Notes under the pieces: generated by a model
Seen by the model: the letters and a program-made list of their open reading frames with translations, nothing else
What the model was told of the DNA's origin: nothing
The model's database searches: none
Made by a program: the position numbers and the translations under genes
Shown here: in pieces, positions 1 to 7,019 of the stretch
Position numbering within the stretch: position 1 is the stretch's first letter
Layout of the letters: each line of letters starts with the position of its first letter
Origin: Burkholderiales bacterium
GTDB taxonomy: Bacteria; Pseudomonadota; Gammaproteobacteria; Burkholderiales; Casimicrobiaceae
Length of the DNA stretch: 16,086 nucleotides
Reading direction: 5' to 3'
Assembly: GCA_031257235.1 (NCBI GenBank)
Contig: JAIRPA010000178.1
Coordinates: 1-16,086 of the forward strand

Positions 1-119
1 AACTTCTGCGCCAATACACTCGTGATCGCCGCCGTCAGCGTCGTCTTCCCGTGATCCACGTGACCAATCGTCCCTACGTTTACGTGCGGCTTCGTCCGCT
101 CAAATTTGCCTTTCGCCAT
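1..119 (-). CDS. tuf: Elongation factor Tu, N-terminal fragment (cut by window edge)
   Basis: EF-Tu is the GTPase that carries aminoacyl-tRNA to the ribosomal A site. Only the first 39 codons are in the window; the rest lies beyond base 1. The translation opens MAKGKFERTKPHVNVGTIGH and continues with VDHGKTTLTAAIT, the G1/P-loop motif GHVDHGKT being diagnostic. The ATG at 117-119 is preceded by AAAGGA about 8 nt upstream, a good ribosome binding site. It follows fusA by 23 nt, as expected for the last gene of a str operon. Betaproteobacteria often carry two tuf copies; whether a second exists cannot be seen here. Confidence 0.97.
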   Translation of the reverse strand, partial: MAKGKFERTKPHVNVGTIGHVDHGKTTLTAAITSVLAQK

Positions 120-142
120 GATAATTTTCCTTTACCTGTTTC

Positions 143-2239
143 TTACTTTCTGTTGATGATTGCCTCGGCAACCTGCTTCGGCGCTTCAGCGTAATGCTTG
201 AACTCCATCGTGTACGTCGCGCGACCCTGCGTCAACGAACGCAAGGTTGTCGAATACCCGAACATTTCGGCAAGCGGAACTTCGGCGCGCACAGTTTTTC
301 CGCCGCCCGGAATATCTTCCATGCCCTGAATGATGCCGCGACGCGAGGATAAGTCGCCCATCACGTCACCCATTTTTTCTTCCGGTGTTTCAATTTCGAC
401 CAACATCATCGGCTCTAACAAGACCGGACTTGCTTTGCGCATCCCGTCTTTAAAGGCAATGGACGCCGCCATTCTGAACGCGTTTTCGTTGGAATCCACA
501 TCGTGGTACGAACCGTCGAACAACGTCACTTTGACATCCACCACAGGGAATCCCGCCAAAACCCCATTGGGCAGGGTTTCGACCAAACCGCGTTGCACCG
601 CCGGAATATACTCACGCGGCACCACCCCGCCTTTGATTTCGTCCACAAACTCAAAGCCTTTGCCGGCTTCGTTCGGCTCGACGCGAATCCAGACGTGACC
701 GTATTGTCCACGACCGCCTGATTGCTTGATGAATTTGCCTTCGGTGTCGCCCGAAGGTTTCCTGATGGTTTCACGATACGCCACTTGCGGCGCACCGACA
801 TTCGCCTCTACCGAAAATTCGCGTTTCATCCGATCCACAATGATTTCCAGATGAAGCTCACCCATCCCTGAGATGATCGTTTGCCCCGATTCTTCATCGG
901 TACGCACACGGAATGACGGGTCTTCCTGCGCCAAGCGATTCAGCGCAATGCCCATTTTTTCTTGGTCGGCTTTGGTTTTGGGTTCAACCGCCACGTGAAT
1001 CACCGGCTCCGGAAACTCCATTCTTTCCAGAATAATCAGTTTTTCGGGGTCAGAGAGCGTTTCTCCGGTCGTCACGTCTTTCAAGCCCACCACGGCGGCA
1101 ATGTCCCCCGCGCGAACTTCTTTGATTTCGTGGCGCTCGTCGGCGTGCATCTGCAACAAACGCCCGATCCGCTCTTTGCGACCTTTGACCGAGTTCATCA
1201 CCTGATCGCCGGAATTAAGCTCACCCGAATACACACGAATGAAGGTTAATTGCCCAACGTAAGGGTCGGTCATGATTTTGAATGCCAATGCCGAGAACGG
1301 TTCTTTGTCGTCGGCTTTGCGGGAACCTTCTCCCCCGTTTTCCAGCTCGCCTGTCACGGGAGGAATGTCGGTGGGTGCGGGTAAAAATTCGATGACGGCA
1401 TCCAACATCCGTTGGACACCTTTGTTTTTGAATGCCGTTCCACACAGCATGGGATGAATTTCGCACGCGATGGTACGTTGACGAAGACCGGCGATGATTT
1501 CTTCATTCGACAACTCACCGGTTTCGAGGTATTTGTTCATCAGCTCTTCATTGGCTTCCGCAGCCGCTTCGACCATTTTTTCGCGCCATTCTTTTGCCAC
1601 CGCCATCATTTCAGGCGCGATGTCGGCGTAGCTGAATTTCATCCCTTGGCTTTCTTCATCCCAGAAGATTGCCTTCATTTTGATTAAGTCAACCACCCCT
1701 TTGAAGGTGTCTTCCGCACCGATAGGAATGACCACCGGAACAGGATTGGCACGCAATCTTGTTCTCATTTGCTCATAAACACGGAAGAAATTGGCACCGG
1801 TACGGTCCATCTTGTTGACGAATGCCAGACGGGGAACGTTGTATTTGTTTGCCTGACGCCACACGGTTTCCGACTGCGGTTGGACGCCGCCAACCGCGCA
1901 GTAAACCATGCACGCGCCATCTAAGACACGCATCGAACGTTCAACTTCAATCGTGAAATCGACGTGTCCGGGGGTGTCAATCACGTTGATCCGGTGTTCG
2001 GGATACTCGTTACCCATCCCTTTCCAGAAACACGTCACCGCCGCGGAGGTAATCGTAATGCCGCGCTCGCGCTCCTGCTCCATGAAATCCGTCACGGCAG
2101 CGCCATCGTGCACTTCGCCGATTTTGTGCGAAACGCCCGTGTAAAAAAGGATGCGTTCGGTTGTTGTCGTCTTGCCCGCATCAATGTGTGCGCTAATCCC
2201 GATATTTCGATAGCGCTCGATAGGAGTATTTCTTGCCAC
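143..2239 (-). CDS. fusA: Elongation factor G
   Basis: EF-G is the cytosolic GTPase that drives translocation and, with ribosome recycling factor, ribosome recycling. The 698-residue product is full length (E. coli 704). Visible motifs are G1 AHIDAGKTT at residues 17-25, the switch I segment RGITITSAA, G3 DTPGHVDF and G4 NKMDRTG. The C-terminal half has the EF-G domain IV/V segments GGRGQYGHV and SSRRG. The start codon is GTG (2237-2239), because the conserved MARNTPIERYRNIGI start begins exactly there; only a weak AAAGA-like ribosome binding site lies upstream. It sits 60 nt after rpsG and 23 nt before tuf in the str operon. Confidence 0.98.
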   Translation of the reverse strand: MARNTPIERYRNIGISAHIDAGKTTTTERILFYTGVSHKIGEVHDGAAVTDFMEQERERGITITSAAVTCFWKGMGNEYPEHRINVIDTPGHVDFTIEVERSMRVLDGACMVYCAVGGVQPQSETVWRQANKYNVPRLAFVNKMDRTGANFFRVYEQMRTRLRANPVPVVIPIGAEDTFKGVVDLIKMKAIFWDEESQGMKFSYADIAPEMMAVAKEWREKMVEAAAEANEELMNKYLETGELSNEEIIAGLRQRTIACEIHPMLCGTAFKNKGVQRMLDAVIEFLPAPTDIPPVTGELENGGEGSRKADDKEPFSALAFKIMTDPYVGQLTFIRVYSGELNSGDQVMNSVKGRKERIGRLLQMHADERHEIKEVRAGDIAAVVGLKDVTTGETLSDPEKLIILERMEFPEPVIHVAVEPKTKADQEKMGIALNRLAQEDPSFRVRTDEESGQTIISGMGELHLEIIVDRMKREFSVEANVGAPQVAYRETIRKPSGDTEGKFIKQSGGRGQYGHVWIRVEPNEAGKGFEFVDEIKGGVVPREYIPAVQRGLVETLPNGVLAGFPVVDVKVTLFDGSYHDVDSNENAFRMAASIAFKDGMRKASPVLLEPMMLVEIETPEEKMGDVMGDLSSRRGIIQGMEDIPGGGKTVRAEVPLAEMFGYSTTLRSLTQGRATYTMEFKHYAEAPKQVAEAIINRK

Positions 2240-2299
2240 GTTAGTCTTTAATTATCAAAAGCGCGGCAAGTCAAAACTTACCACGCGGGGTTTAAACGG

Positions 2300-2770
2300 T
2301 TAGAAACGGAAATGCGAGAAGGCGCGATTCGCTTCCGCCATACGGTGAACTTCTTCACGCTTTTTCACGGCGCCGCCGCGACCTTCTGCCGCGTCCAACA
2401 ACTCTCCGGCAAGTCGCGCGTCCATCGATTTTTCGCCGCGTTTTCTCGCCGCTTCGCGCAACCAGCGCATCGCCAACGCAGAACGACGCGTCGGGCGAAC
2501 TTCAACCGGAACTTGGAAATTTGCACCACCCACACGACGGCTTTTGACTTCAACCATCGGCTTGGCATTTTGGAGTGCCGAATTAAACACATCCAAAGGA
2601 TTTTTGCCGCCTTTTTCTGAAATATGCGCGAACGCGCCATAAATAATACGTTCTGCGACGGACTTTTTCCCGCTTGTCATCAATACATTAACAAACTTTG
2701 CCACTTCAACGTTGGCAAATTTAGGATCCGGCAGAATTTCGCGTTTAGGAACTTCTCTACGACGAGGCAT
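2300..2770 (-). CDS. rpsG: 30S ribosomal protein S7
   Basis: S7 is a primary 16S rRNA binding protein that nucleates the 30S head and lines the E site. The 156-residue product has the usual length and signatures: MPRRREVPKR at the start, then KFVNVLMTSGKK, KSRRVGGANFQVPVEV and the C-terminal NRAFSHFRF typical of beta/gamma S7. The ATG at 2768-2770 gives the canonical N-terminus; the ribosome binding site is only weakly purine-rich. The gap to rpsL is 27 nt, much shorter than the roughly 100-nt E. coli rpsL-rpsG spacer that S7 binds for autoregulation, so that form of feedback is unlikely here in the same shape. Confidence 0.98.
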   Translation of the reverse strand: MPRRREVPKREILPDPKFANVEVAKFVNVLMTSGKKSVAERIIYGAFAHISEKGGKNPLDVFNSALQNAKPMVEVKSRRVGGANFQVPVEVRPTRRSALAMRWLREAARKRGEKSMDARLAGELLDAAEGRGGAVKKREEVHRMAEANRAFSHFRF

Positions 2771-2797
2771 AATAATTCTCGATTCTTGAATAAAACG

Positions 2798-3175
2798 TTA
2801 GTTGGCTTTCGGGCGTTTTGCACCGTATTTGGAACGCGCTTGTTTGCGGTCTTTGACCCCCGCCGTATCCAACGCGCCACGCACCATGTGATAACGCACA
2901 CCCGGCAAGTCTTTGACACGACCGCCGCGCAACAAAATCACGGAGTGCTCCTGTAAGTTATGACCGACACCGCCGATGTAGCTGATGACCTCAAACCCGT
3001 TGGTTAAACGAACTTTGGCAACTTTCCGCAAAGCCGAGTTCGGCTTTTTAGGCGTCGTCGTGTAAACACGGGTACAAACCCCGCGTTTTTGTGGGCAGCG
3101 CTCCAGCGCCGGCACTTTGCTCTTGGCGACTTCGGGTGTACGCCCCTTGCGCACCAATTGATTGATAGTAGGCAT
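2798..3175 (-). CDS. rpsL: 30S ribosomal protein S12
   Basis: S12 sits at the decoding centre and controls accuracy and streptomycin response. I start it at the ATG 3173-3175 (MPTINQLVRKGR), giving 125 residues, because this is the family N-terminus and AGGA lies 9 nt upstream (3185-3188). The longer frame to 3205 only adds ten unconserved residues. Key parts: CPQKRGVC (27-34), TPKKPNSALRK with the streptomycin-response Lys43, and RVKDLPGVRYH with Lys88 and Asp89, the latter the usual site of beta-methylthiolation. The streptomycin-related lysines are wild type. Residue 70 is Val (YIGGVGHNLQ) where other S12 proteins I recall have Glu (GGEGHNLQ). First gene of the operon; its promoter is at 3313-3341. 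Confidence 0.98.
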   Translation of the reverse strand: MPTINQLVRKGRTPEVAKSKVPALERCPQKRGVCTRVYTTTPKKPNSALRKVAKVRLTNGFEVISYIGGVGHNLQEHSVILLRGGRVKDLPGVRYHMVRGALDTAGVKDRKQARSKYGAKRPKAN

Positions 3176-3235
3176 TCTAAATTTTCCTGAGTGGTCGATA
3201 CCCAACGGTATGACGCATAGCTCTCGCTCAACAAG

Positions 3236-3297
3236 AAAACAGCGGCAAACGCCACTGTTTTTCTAATTAAGCACCAAAGAGGAACGCTTTGCGTCCC
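3236..3297 (-). promoter_or_regulatory. Structured 5' leader of the str operon mRNA (two hairpins, second terminator-like)
   Basis: Two inverted repeats lie between the predicted transcription start and rpsL. Near the 5' end, 3281-3297 folds as GGGACGC-aaa-GCGUUCC with one G-U pair. Further on, 3236-3261 folds as an 11-bp stem AAAACAGUGGC / GCCGCUGUUUU with one U-G pair and a 4-nt loop, its 3' arm ending in UUUU then CUUGUU. In both, the wobble position pairs only in minus-strand RNA and is a C/A mismatch on the other strand, which favours a real RNA element on this transcript. The second resembles a weak intrinsic terminator, so attenuation or protein binding is possible. This is inference; no known family is recognised. 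Confidence 0.45.
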
Positions 3298-3312
3298 CAT
3301 AAAAGACAAAGG

Positions 3313-3341
3313 ATTCTAATGACCTTAAGAAAAATTGTCAA
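3313..3341 (-). promoter_or_regulatory. Sigma-70 promoter of the str operon
   Basis: On the minus strand there is a perfect -35 TTGACA (3336-3341), a 17-bp spacer and a -10 TAGAAT (3313-3318, 5 of 6 matches). An A/T-rich spacer and a start near 3306 would give a leader of about 130 nt before rpsL. This is the strongest promoter-like match in the window and fits the high expression needed for ribosomal genes. Confidence 0.85.
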
Positions 3342-3424
3342 TCGGTTACGCACTTTCTTTGCGTATTTTTGCGACCAAAAGGCATTTTTTGAATGGGTCA
3401 GCCCAAAAAGCCGTGATTTCCGCC

Positions 3425-3460
3425 TTTGCGGGACGCCGAGGGCTGCGTCCCCTACGCAAA
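3425..3460. repeat. GC-rich imperfect inverted repeat, possibly REP-like
   Basis: The arms TTTGC (3425-3429) plus GGGACGC (3430-3436) face GCGTCCC (3445-3451) and GCAAA (3456-3460), with a CTAC bulge and an 8-nt loop. The outer arm shares three A residues with the neighbouring terminator. It resembles the mobile palindromic elements found between bacterial genes, but only one copy is in this window, so repetitiveness is untested. Confidence 0.4.
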
Positions 3461-3489
3461 AAAGGATCAAACTCTGCCTGTCCTTTTTT
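3458..3489 (-). terminator. Intrinsic terminator downstream of the M48 protease gene
   Basis: A perfect 9-bp stem AAAAAAGGA (3458-3466) / TCCTTTTTT (3481-3489) encloses a 14-nt loop. The A and T tracts lie in the stem, so it could act in either direction; on the minus strand it lies about 40 nt after the protease stop codon and upstream of the str promoter. A second, weaker hairpin CGGCAAAA / TTTTGCCG (3504-3528) lies immediately after the stop. The stem is A/U-rich, so efficiency is uncertain. Confidence 0.5.
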
Positions 3490-3530
3490 TGGAAATTTCA
3501 AACCGGCAAAAAGTACCACCTTTTGCCGAA

Positions 3531-4277
3531 TTACTTCTTCAGCTTTTTGATATACGCCTCGATATCTTTAATGCGGCGATCATCGGAGGGGTGGGTGGAC
3601 AAAAACTCCGGTGCTTTATCTTTATTCTGCGCCGCCATCGCTTGCCAGAAATTCACCGCCTCTTGCGGGTTATACCCTGCATGAAACATCAAATAAACGC
3701 CAATTTGGTCGGCTTCGCTTTCGTGTTTTCGACTAAACGGCATCAATACGCCATAATTGGCGGTGATGCCGTAGGCACTGTTGACGAGTTGCCCATATTG
3801 AGAACCGCCGACAACCGCGCCCAACACCGAACCGCCCACCTGCGCGACCTGCTGTTGACTCACCCGTTCCGCGCCATGATGCGCCAATACGTGCGCGATT
3901 TCATGCCCCATCACGGTGGCAATTTGATCGTCGTTTTTCATCAATTTCAAGATGCCCGTGTAAAAGAAAACTTTGCCGCCCGGAAGGGCAAACGCATTCA
4001 CGGTGTCATCTTCCAACACAAAAAACTCCCATTGATAAGCCTTGGCGTCTTCAGAGGCGGCCACAATTTTTTTGCCTACGTTCGTGACCCGCGCCACAAG
4101 TGCCTGATTCTCGCTTTTCTTCGCGGTTTTTAAGACTTCGTCTGCGGCACTCAAGCCCATTTGATTTTCTTCACTGGCGCTCACCAAGATCAATTGCGAT
4201 CTTCCCGTCACCGGCGCCGTCGCACAACCCGTCACAAACGCCGAACACAATACTATCCATAAAGCCAAAAAACGCAT
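3531..4277 (-). CDS. M48 family zinc metalloprotease, lipoprotein (LoiP/YggG-like)
   Basis: Predicted periplasmic membrane-attached zinc endopeptidase of the M48B group, which in relatives degrades misfolded envelope proteins. The start is ATG 4275-4277, preceded by a strong GGAGG four bases upstream; the frame extends to a GTG at 4295 but that would place the ribosome binding site inside the gene. The 248-residue product opens with a lipoprotein signal peptide ending VTGC (Cys18). Zinc ligands are HEIAH (125-129) and the Glu of ESEAD (186-190). A C-terminal STHP motif (227-230) is typical of the family. There is no TPR tail, so it is LoiP-like rather than BepA-like. It lies directly upstream of the str operon, an association I do not recognise as standard. 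Confidence 0.9.
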   Translation of the reverse strand: MRFLALWIVLCSAFVTGCATAPVTGRSQLILVSASEENQMGLSAADEVLKTAKKSENQALVARVTNVGKKIVAASEDAKAYQWEFFVLEDDTVNAFALPGGKVFFYTGILKLMKNDDQIATVMGHEIAHVLAHHGAERVSQQQVAQVGGSVLGAVVGGSQYGQLVNSAYGITANYGVLMPFSRKHESEADQIGVYLMFHAGYNPQEAVNFWQAMAAQNKDKAPEFLSTHPSDDRRIKDIEAYIKKLKK

Positions 4278-4339
4278 GTTTCCTCCGATGTTCACTGGTT
4301 AAGCCGTCATCACAACGATTATCGAATGCCGGGTTGCTG

Positions 4340-4367
4340 ATCTTACCCCGAATCAGCCTCTTTGCAA
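4340..4367 (-). promoter_or_regulatory. Possible promoter of the M48 protease gene
   Basis: Minus-strand TTGCAA (4362-4367) and TAAGAT (4340-4345) with a 16-bp spacer each match 4 of 6 consensus bases. The site lies between the fimV terminator and the protease start, where a promoter is needed. The match is modest. Confidence 0.35.
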
Positions 4368-4388
4368 AACCTCCAAAAACCCACAAAA

Positions 4389-4418
4389 AAAAACAGGCGT
4401 TATCAAACGCCTGTTTTT
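4389..4418 (-). terminator. Intrinsic terminator of fimV
   Basis: A perfect 13-bp inverted repeat AAAAACAGGCGTT (4389-4401) / AACGCCTGTTTTT (4406-4418) with a 4-nt loop ATCA. It lies 33 nt downstream of the fimV stop on the minus strand. With A and T tracts on the two arms it could stop transcription from both sides. No plus-strand gene faces it. Confidence 0.85.
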
Positions 4419-4451
4419 CTACAACTCAAGTTTTATGGAGGCTGCCGCGGG

Positions 4452-7019
4452 TTACTCGCCCTGCAAACTTTGCAAAATCGCCTTAGCATCGGACTTCTGT
4501 TGCTCGTCGCCCTCTCTTAAGACTTCCTGCAAAATTTCACGACAGGCTTCGGAATCTCCGGTGGCTTGGTACGCGCGCGCCAAATCCAGTTTGGTGGCGA
4601 CGTCGTTCCAATCTCCGTCGGTTTCGGCAGTCATCGCCGAGTAGCCTTCGGACTTGTTCGCCGCTCCGGCATCAAAGCTCAAATCAAGGTCAGCCAAATC
4701 ACTGCCGGACTTCGTTGCCGGTTGGGTTTTGGTGAGATCAGGTCCGCCGGTGTCAATGGCCACCGATTCTTCGGTTTTGCCGAAATTGCGGAAACGGCTC
4801 AATTCTTCAAGGTCAATGTCAACCCCTAAATCATCTTGCTGTCCGCCTAAAGGCTCCAACGAAAAATGCGCTTCACTCATTTCAGGCAAGTTCGACGACG
4901 GCGCATTCAACAATGAATCTCCTTCATCAATGGAAGGCGTCGGTTGTTGTTGCGAACGGCGTTCCACCGCGCGCCCTGCTGCCTGAGCGATGCTTTGTGC
5001 CACCGAAGGCGCTTCCATCGGCGCGAAACCGCGCGGATCCGCCGCGTGTGACGTTTTAGGAGTTGCCGTTTGTTGCGCAAAACCGCCACCCGCCGAAAAA
5101 CGCGGATTGCCGGGCAACAAGCGTTCGCCCAATACTTTTGCGCGTTGCCAGTATTCGCCTTGTCCACTCGACAAAGCATAGAGGCGGGACGCGATCTTCT
5201 CGAACTCGGCAGATTTTTTCTGATCGGCAAGCACTTCCAAGAGTTTCAAATAAACATCTTGACGTTGGCTGTCTTTCTTCAAGGCATCGTGCAGAATTTC
5301 TTCCGCTTGTTGTGCGCGACCATACGCTAAGTACACATCGGCTTCGGCCAAAGGATCGACCTCACCCGTTTCAATGTTCCCCAGCCCTTCACGGCTGAAT
5401 TCGCTCAAAATGGAGTTACTGCTTTGCATACCCAGCGCCGCACGATCACGCGGTTGAGCGACGGAAGGCGAAGCGACACCGGCACGGGTGCTCAAGCTCG
5501 TACTGCTTGCCGTCATTGAGCTGGTTGCTTCAGTAAAAAGGCTGTCACTACTCTCCTCTTCACGTTTCTTGCGGCGATAAAGCACATAAGCGATCAAGAA
5601 CGCCAACAACAACACCAAGCCCACAATCATCAGGAAACTGCTGTTTAAAACACGCGACAGGAACGACGGTTCTTCAACCGGTTTGGGCGGCGTTACAGCC
5701 GTTCTCGGCGGTTTCGGCGGCGGTGTCACTGCCGGAGGCTGCTGCTCAGGCGGCGGCGTTACTGCCGGAGGTGTCACCGCCGGGGCTTGTTGCACGGGCG
5801 GCGTCACGACCGGAGCCGGCTGTGCCGGCGGCGGTGTCACGGGAGCTTCAACGACCGGCGGCACCGGTTGCGGCGCCGGTTGTGCCGGCGGCTGTTGTGC
5901 CGCGGGTTGTTGGGAGGGTTGCGCCGGTTGATTGGCGGCGTTGTCTTGCAATTTCTTCAGTTCTTCGGCTTGAATCGCTATTTTTCTTAAGCGATCGTTT
6001 TCTTCTTCAAGCTCTCTGATTCTGTTGGCATCCGCAATGCGCTGATCCTCACGGCTGGACATTTCGTTCGGCGAAGTCAACGTCACCGTGCCTTCGCTTC
6101 GGGTGGTCGGCGCTTGCGTGGTGGTGGTCACCTTGGTGGGTTCATTGGAGGAATCCGTATCCACCGACTTGGGTTCAACGGAAGCCGCTTTGATGTAGTT
6201 GCGCCACTCTTCATTCTGGATGCGCACGGTTTGACGCGCTTCTTGCGCCGTCATCGACTGATACGCGCTTTCATCCGGCAAGCGCAATTCCGCGCCTGAG
6301 CGGATCAAATTCATGTTGCCGTGAATGAATGCACCGCGATTGGCTTCGTAAAACGCAACCAAGGCTTGCTGCATCGTCACTTCATTGGGCTTATACGTCG
6401 CCACAATGCTGGAAAGAGTCTCTCCTTTTTGGACGCGATGCGAACCGTCTTGCGGCGGTTGCGCCGGTTGTGCCGGTTGTGCCGGTTGTTGTCTTTGCGG
6501 CGGGACCGTGGTTGCCGGCGGCTGTTGTGGCTGCGCCTGCGGTTGCGGACCCGGCGTGAAGCCTTCTTCCGGCGGCAATACCGGCGGTTGGGTCGGCGGG
6601 GGCGGCGGCGGCGCCTGACCCGGTCTGGGCGGATCTAATAATAATGTGTATTCACGCAACGCCTGCCCCGACGACCACACGACACGGATCAAAAGATCAA
6701 GATAGGGTTCGTTGATGGATTGCGTGGTGGAGATGCTCAAAACGGAAGTTCCTTTTGAGCGCGGAGTGACGGTAATGGTGGCGCTTGAGAATGCCCCCAA
6801 GTACGTCAAATCCTTCATTTGATATTCTGCGGGCGACGCAATCGTTGCGGTTAAATCGGAAAATTCATCCGGCGTACCCAATAATTCGATTTCTGCTTTC
6901 AGGGGATGTCCCAACGTGGATTGGACTTTTAATTGCCCCAACCCCAACGCCCATGCGCCTTGCGCTAAAAACAAACATCCCGCCAATACACTGATTTTAA
7001 AAATATTATTTCTTTGCAT
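4452..7019 (-). CDS. fimV: FimV/HubP-like polar peptidoglycan-binding hub protein
   Basis: FimV-type proteins are inner-membrane proteins that bind peptidoglycan and organise the cell pole, type IV pili and twitching motility. I start at ATG 7017-7019 (855 residues): AAGGG lies 8 nt upstream, better spaced than for the GTG just before it. The layout is a signal peptide ending AWA (about residue 25); a conserved FimV N-terminal domain (GLGQLKVQSTLGHPL); a Pro/Gln-rich linker; a LysM-type segment from about residue 193 (HRVQKGETLSSI); a coiled-coil-like stretch; a second Pro-rich linker with repeated VTPP; one membrane helix at about 460-482 followed by RRKKR; an acidic cytoplasmic part; and the FimV C-terminal motif (TKLDLARAYQATGD) in the last 50 residues. 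Its position after asd matches other betaproteobacteria. Confidence 0.93.
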   Translation of the reverse strand: MQRNNIFKISVLAGCLFLAQGAWALGLGQLKVQSTLGHPLKAEIELLGTPDEFSDLTATIASPAEYQMKDLTYLGAFSSATITVTPRSKGTSVLSISTTQSINEPYLDLLIRVVWSSGQALREYTLLLDPPRPGQAPPPPPPTQPPVLPPEEGFTPGPQPQAQPQQPPATTVPPQRQQPAQPAQPAQPPQDGSHRVQKGETLSSIVATYKPNEVTMQQALVAFYEANRGAFIHGNMNLIRSGAELRLPDESAYQSMTAQEARQTVRIQNEEWRNYIKAASVEPKSVDTDSSNEPTKVTTTTQAPTTRSEGTVTLTSPNEMSSREDQRIADANRIRELEEENDRLRKIAIQAEELKKLQDNAANQPAQPSQQPAAQQPPAQPAPQPVPPVVEAPVTPPPAQPAPVVTPPVQQAPAVTPPAVTPPPEQQPPAVTPPPKPPRTAVTPPKPVEEPSFLSRVLNSSFLMIVGLVLLLAFLIAYVLYRRKKREEESSDSLFTEATSSMTASSTSLSTRAGVASPSVAQPRDRAALGMQSSNSILSEFSREGLGNIETGEVDPLAEADVYLAYGRAQQAEEILHDALKKDSQRQDVYLKLLEVLADQKKSAEFEKIASRLYALSSGQGEYWQRAKVLGERLLPGNPRFSAGGGFAQQTATPKTSHAADPRGFAPMEAPSVAQSIAQAAGRAVERRSQQQPTPSIDEGDSLLNAPSSNLPEMSEAHFSLEPLGGQQDDLGVDIDLEELSRFRNFGKTEESVAIDTGGPDLTKTQPATKSGSDLADLDLSFDAGAANKSEGYSAMTAETDGDWNDVATKLDLARAYQATGDSEACREILQEVLREGDEQQKSDAKAILQSLQGE
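6457..6492. repeat. 9-bp tandem repeat inside fimV
   Basis: The units GGTTGCGCC, GGTTGTGCC, GGTTGTGCC and the degenerate GGTTGTTGT lie head to tail in steps of nine, encoding successive Ala-Gln-Pro triplets in the first linker. Because the unit is a multiple of three, slippage would lengthen or shorten the linker without a frameshift. Confidence 0.85.

Larger units (their letters stand above)
3176..3530. other. Spacer between the M48 protease gene and rpsL
   Basis: This stretch of about 355 bases holds no convincing gene. From right to left on the minus strand it contains a hairpin at 3504-3528, a U-tract terminator at 3458-3489, a GC-rich inverted repeat at 3425-3460, the str promoter at 3313-3341, and the structured rpsL leader. 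Open frames across it have no ribosome binding site and overlap rpsL out of frame. Confidence 0.7.

Noticed and set aside
3004..3309. Minus-strand frame across the rpsL leader and 5' part of rpsL
   Set aside because: It overlaps rpsL out of frame and has no ribosome binding site; considered as a leader peptide but it does not end before rpsL.
5683..5931. Plus-strand open frame encoding a Gly/Ala/Cys-rich peptide
   Set aside because: It is the antisense shadow of the Pro-rich FimV linker; low complexity comes from the CCG/CCA proline codons on the other strand.
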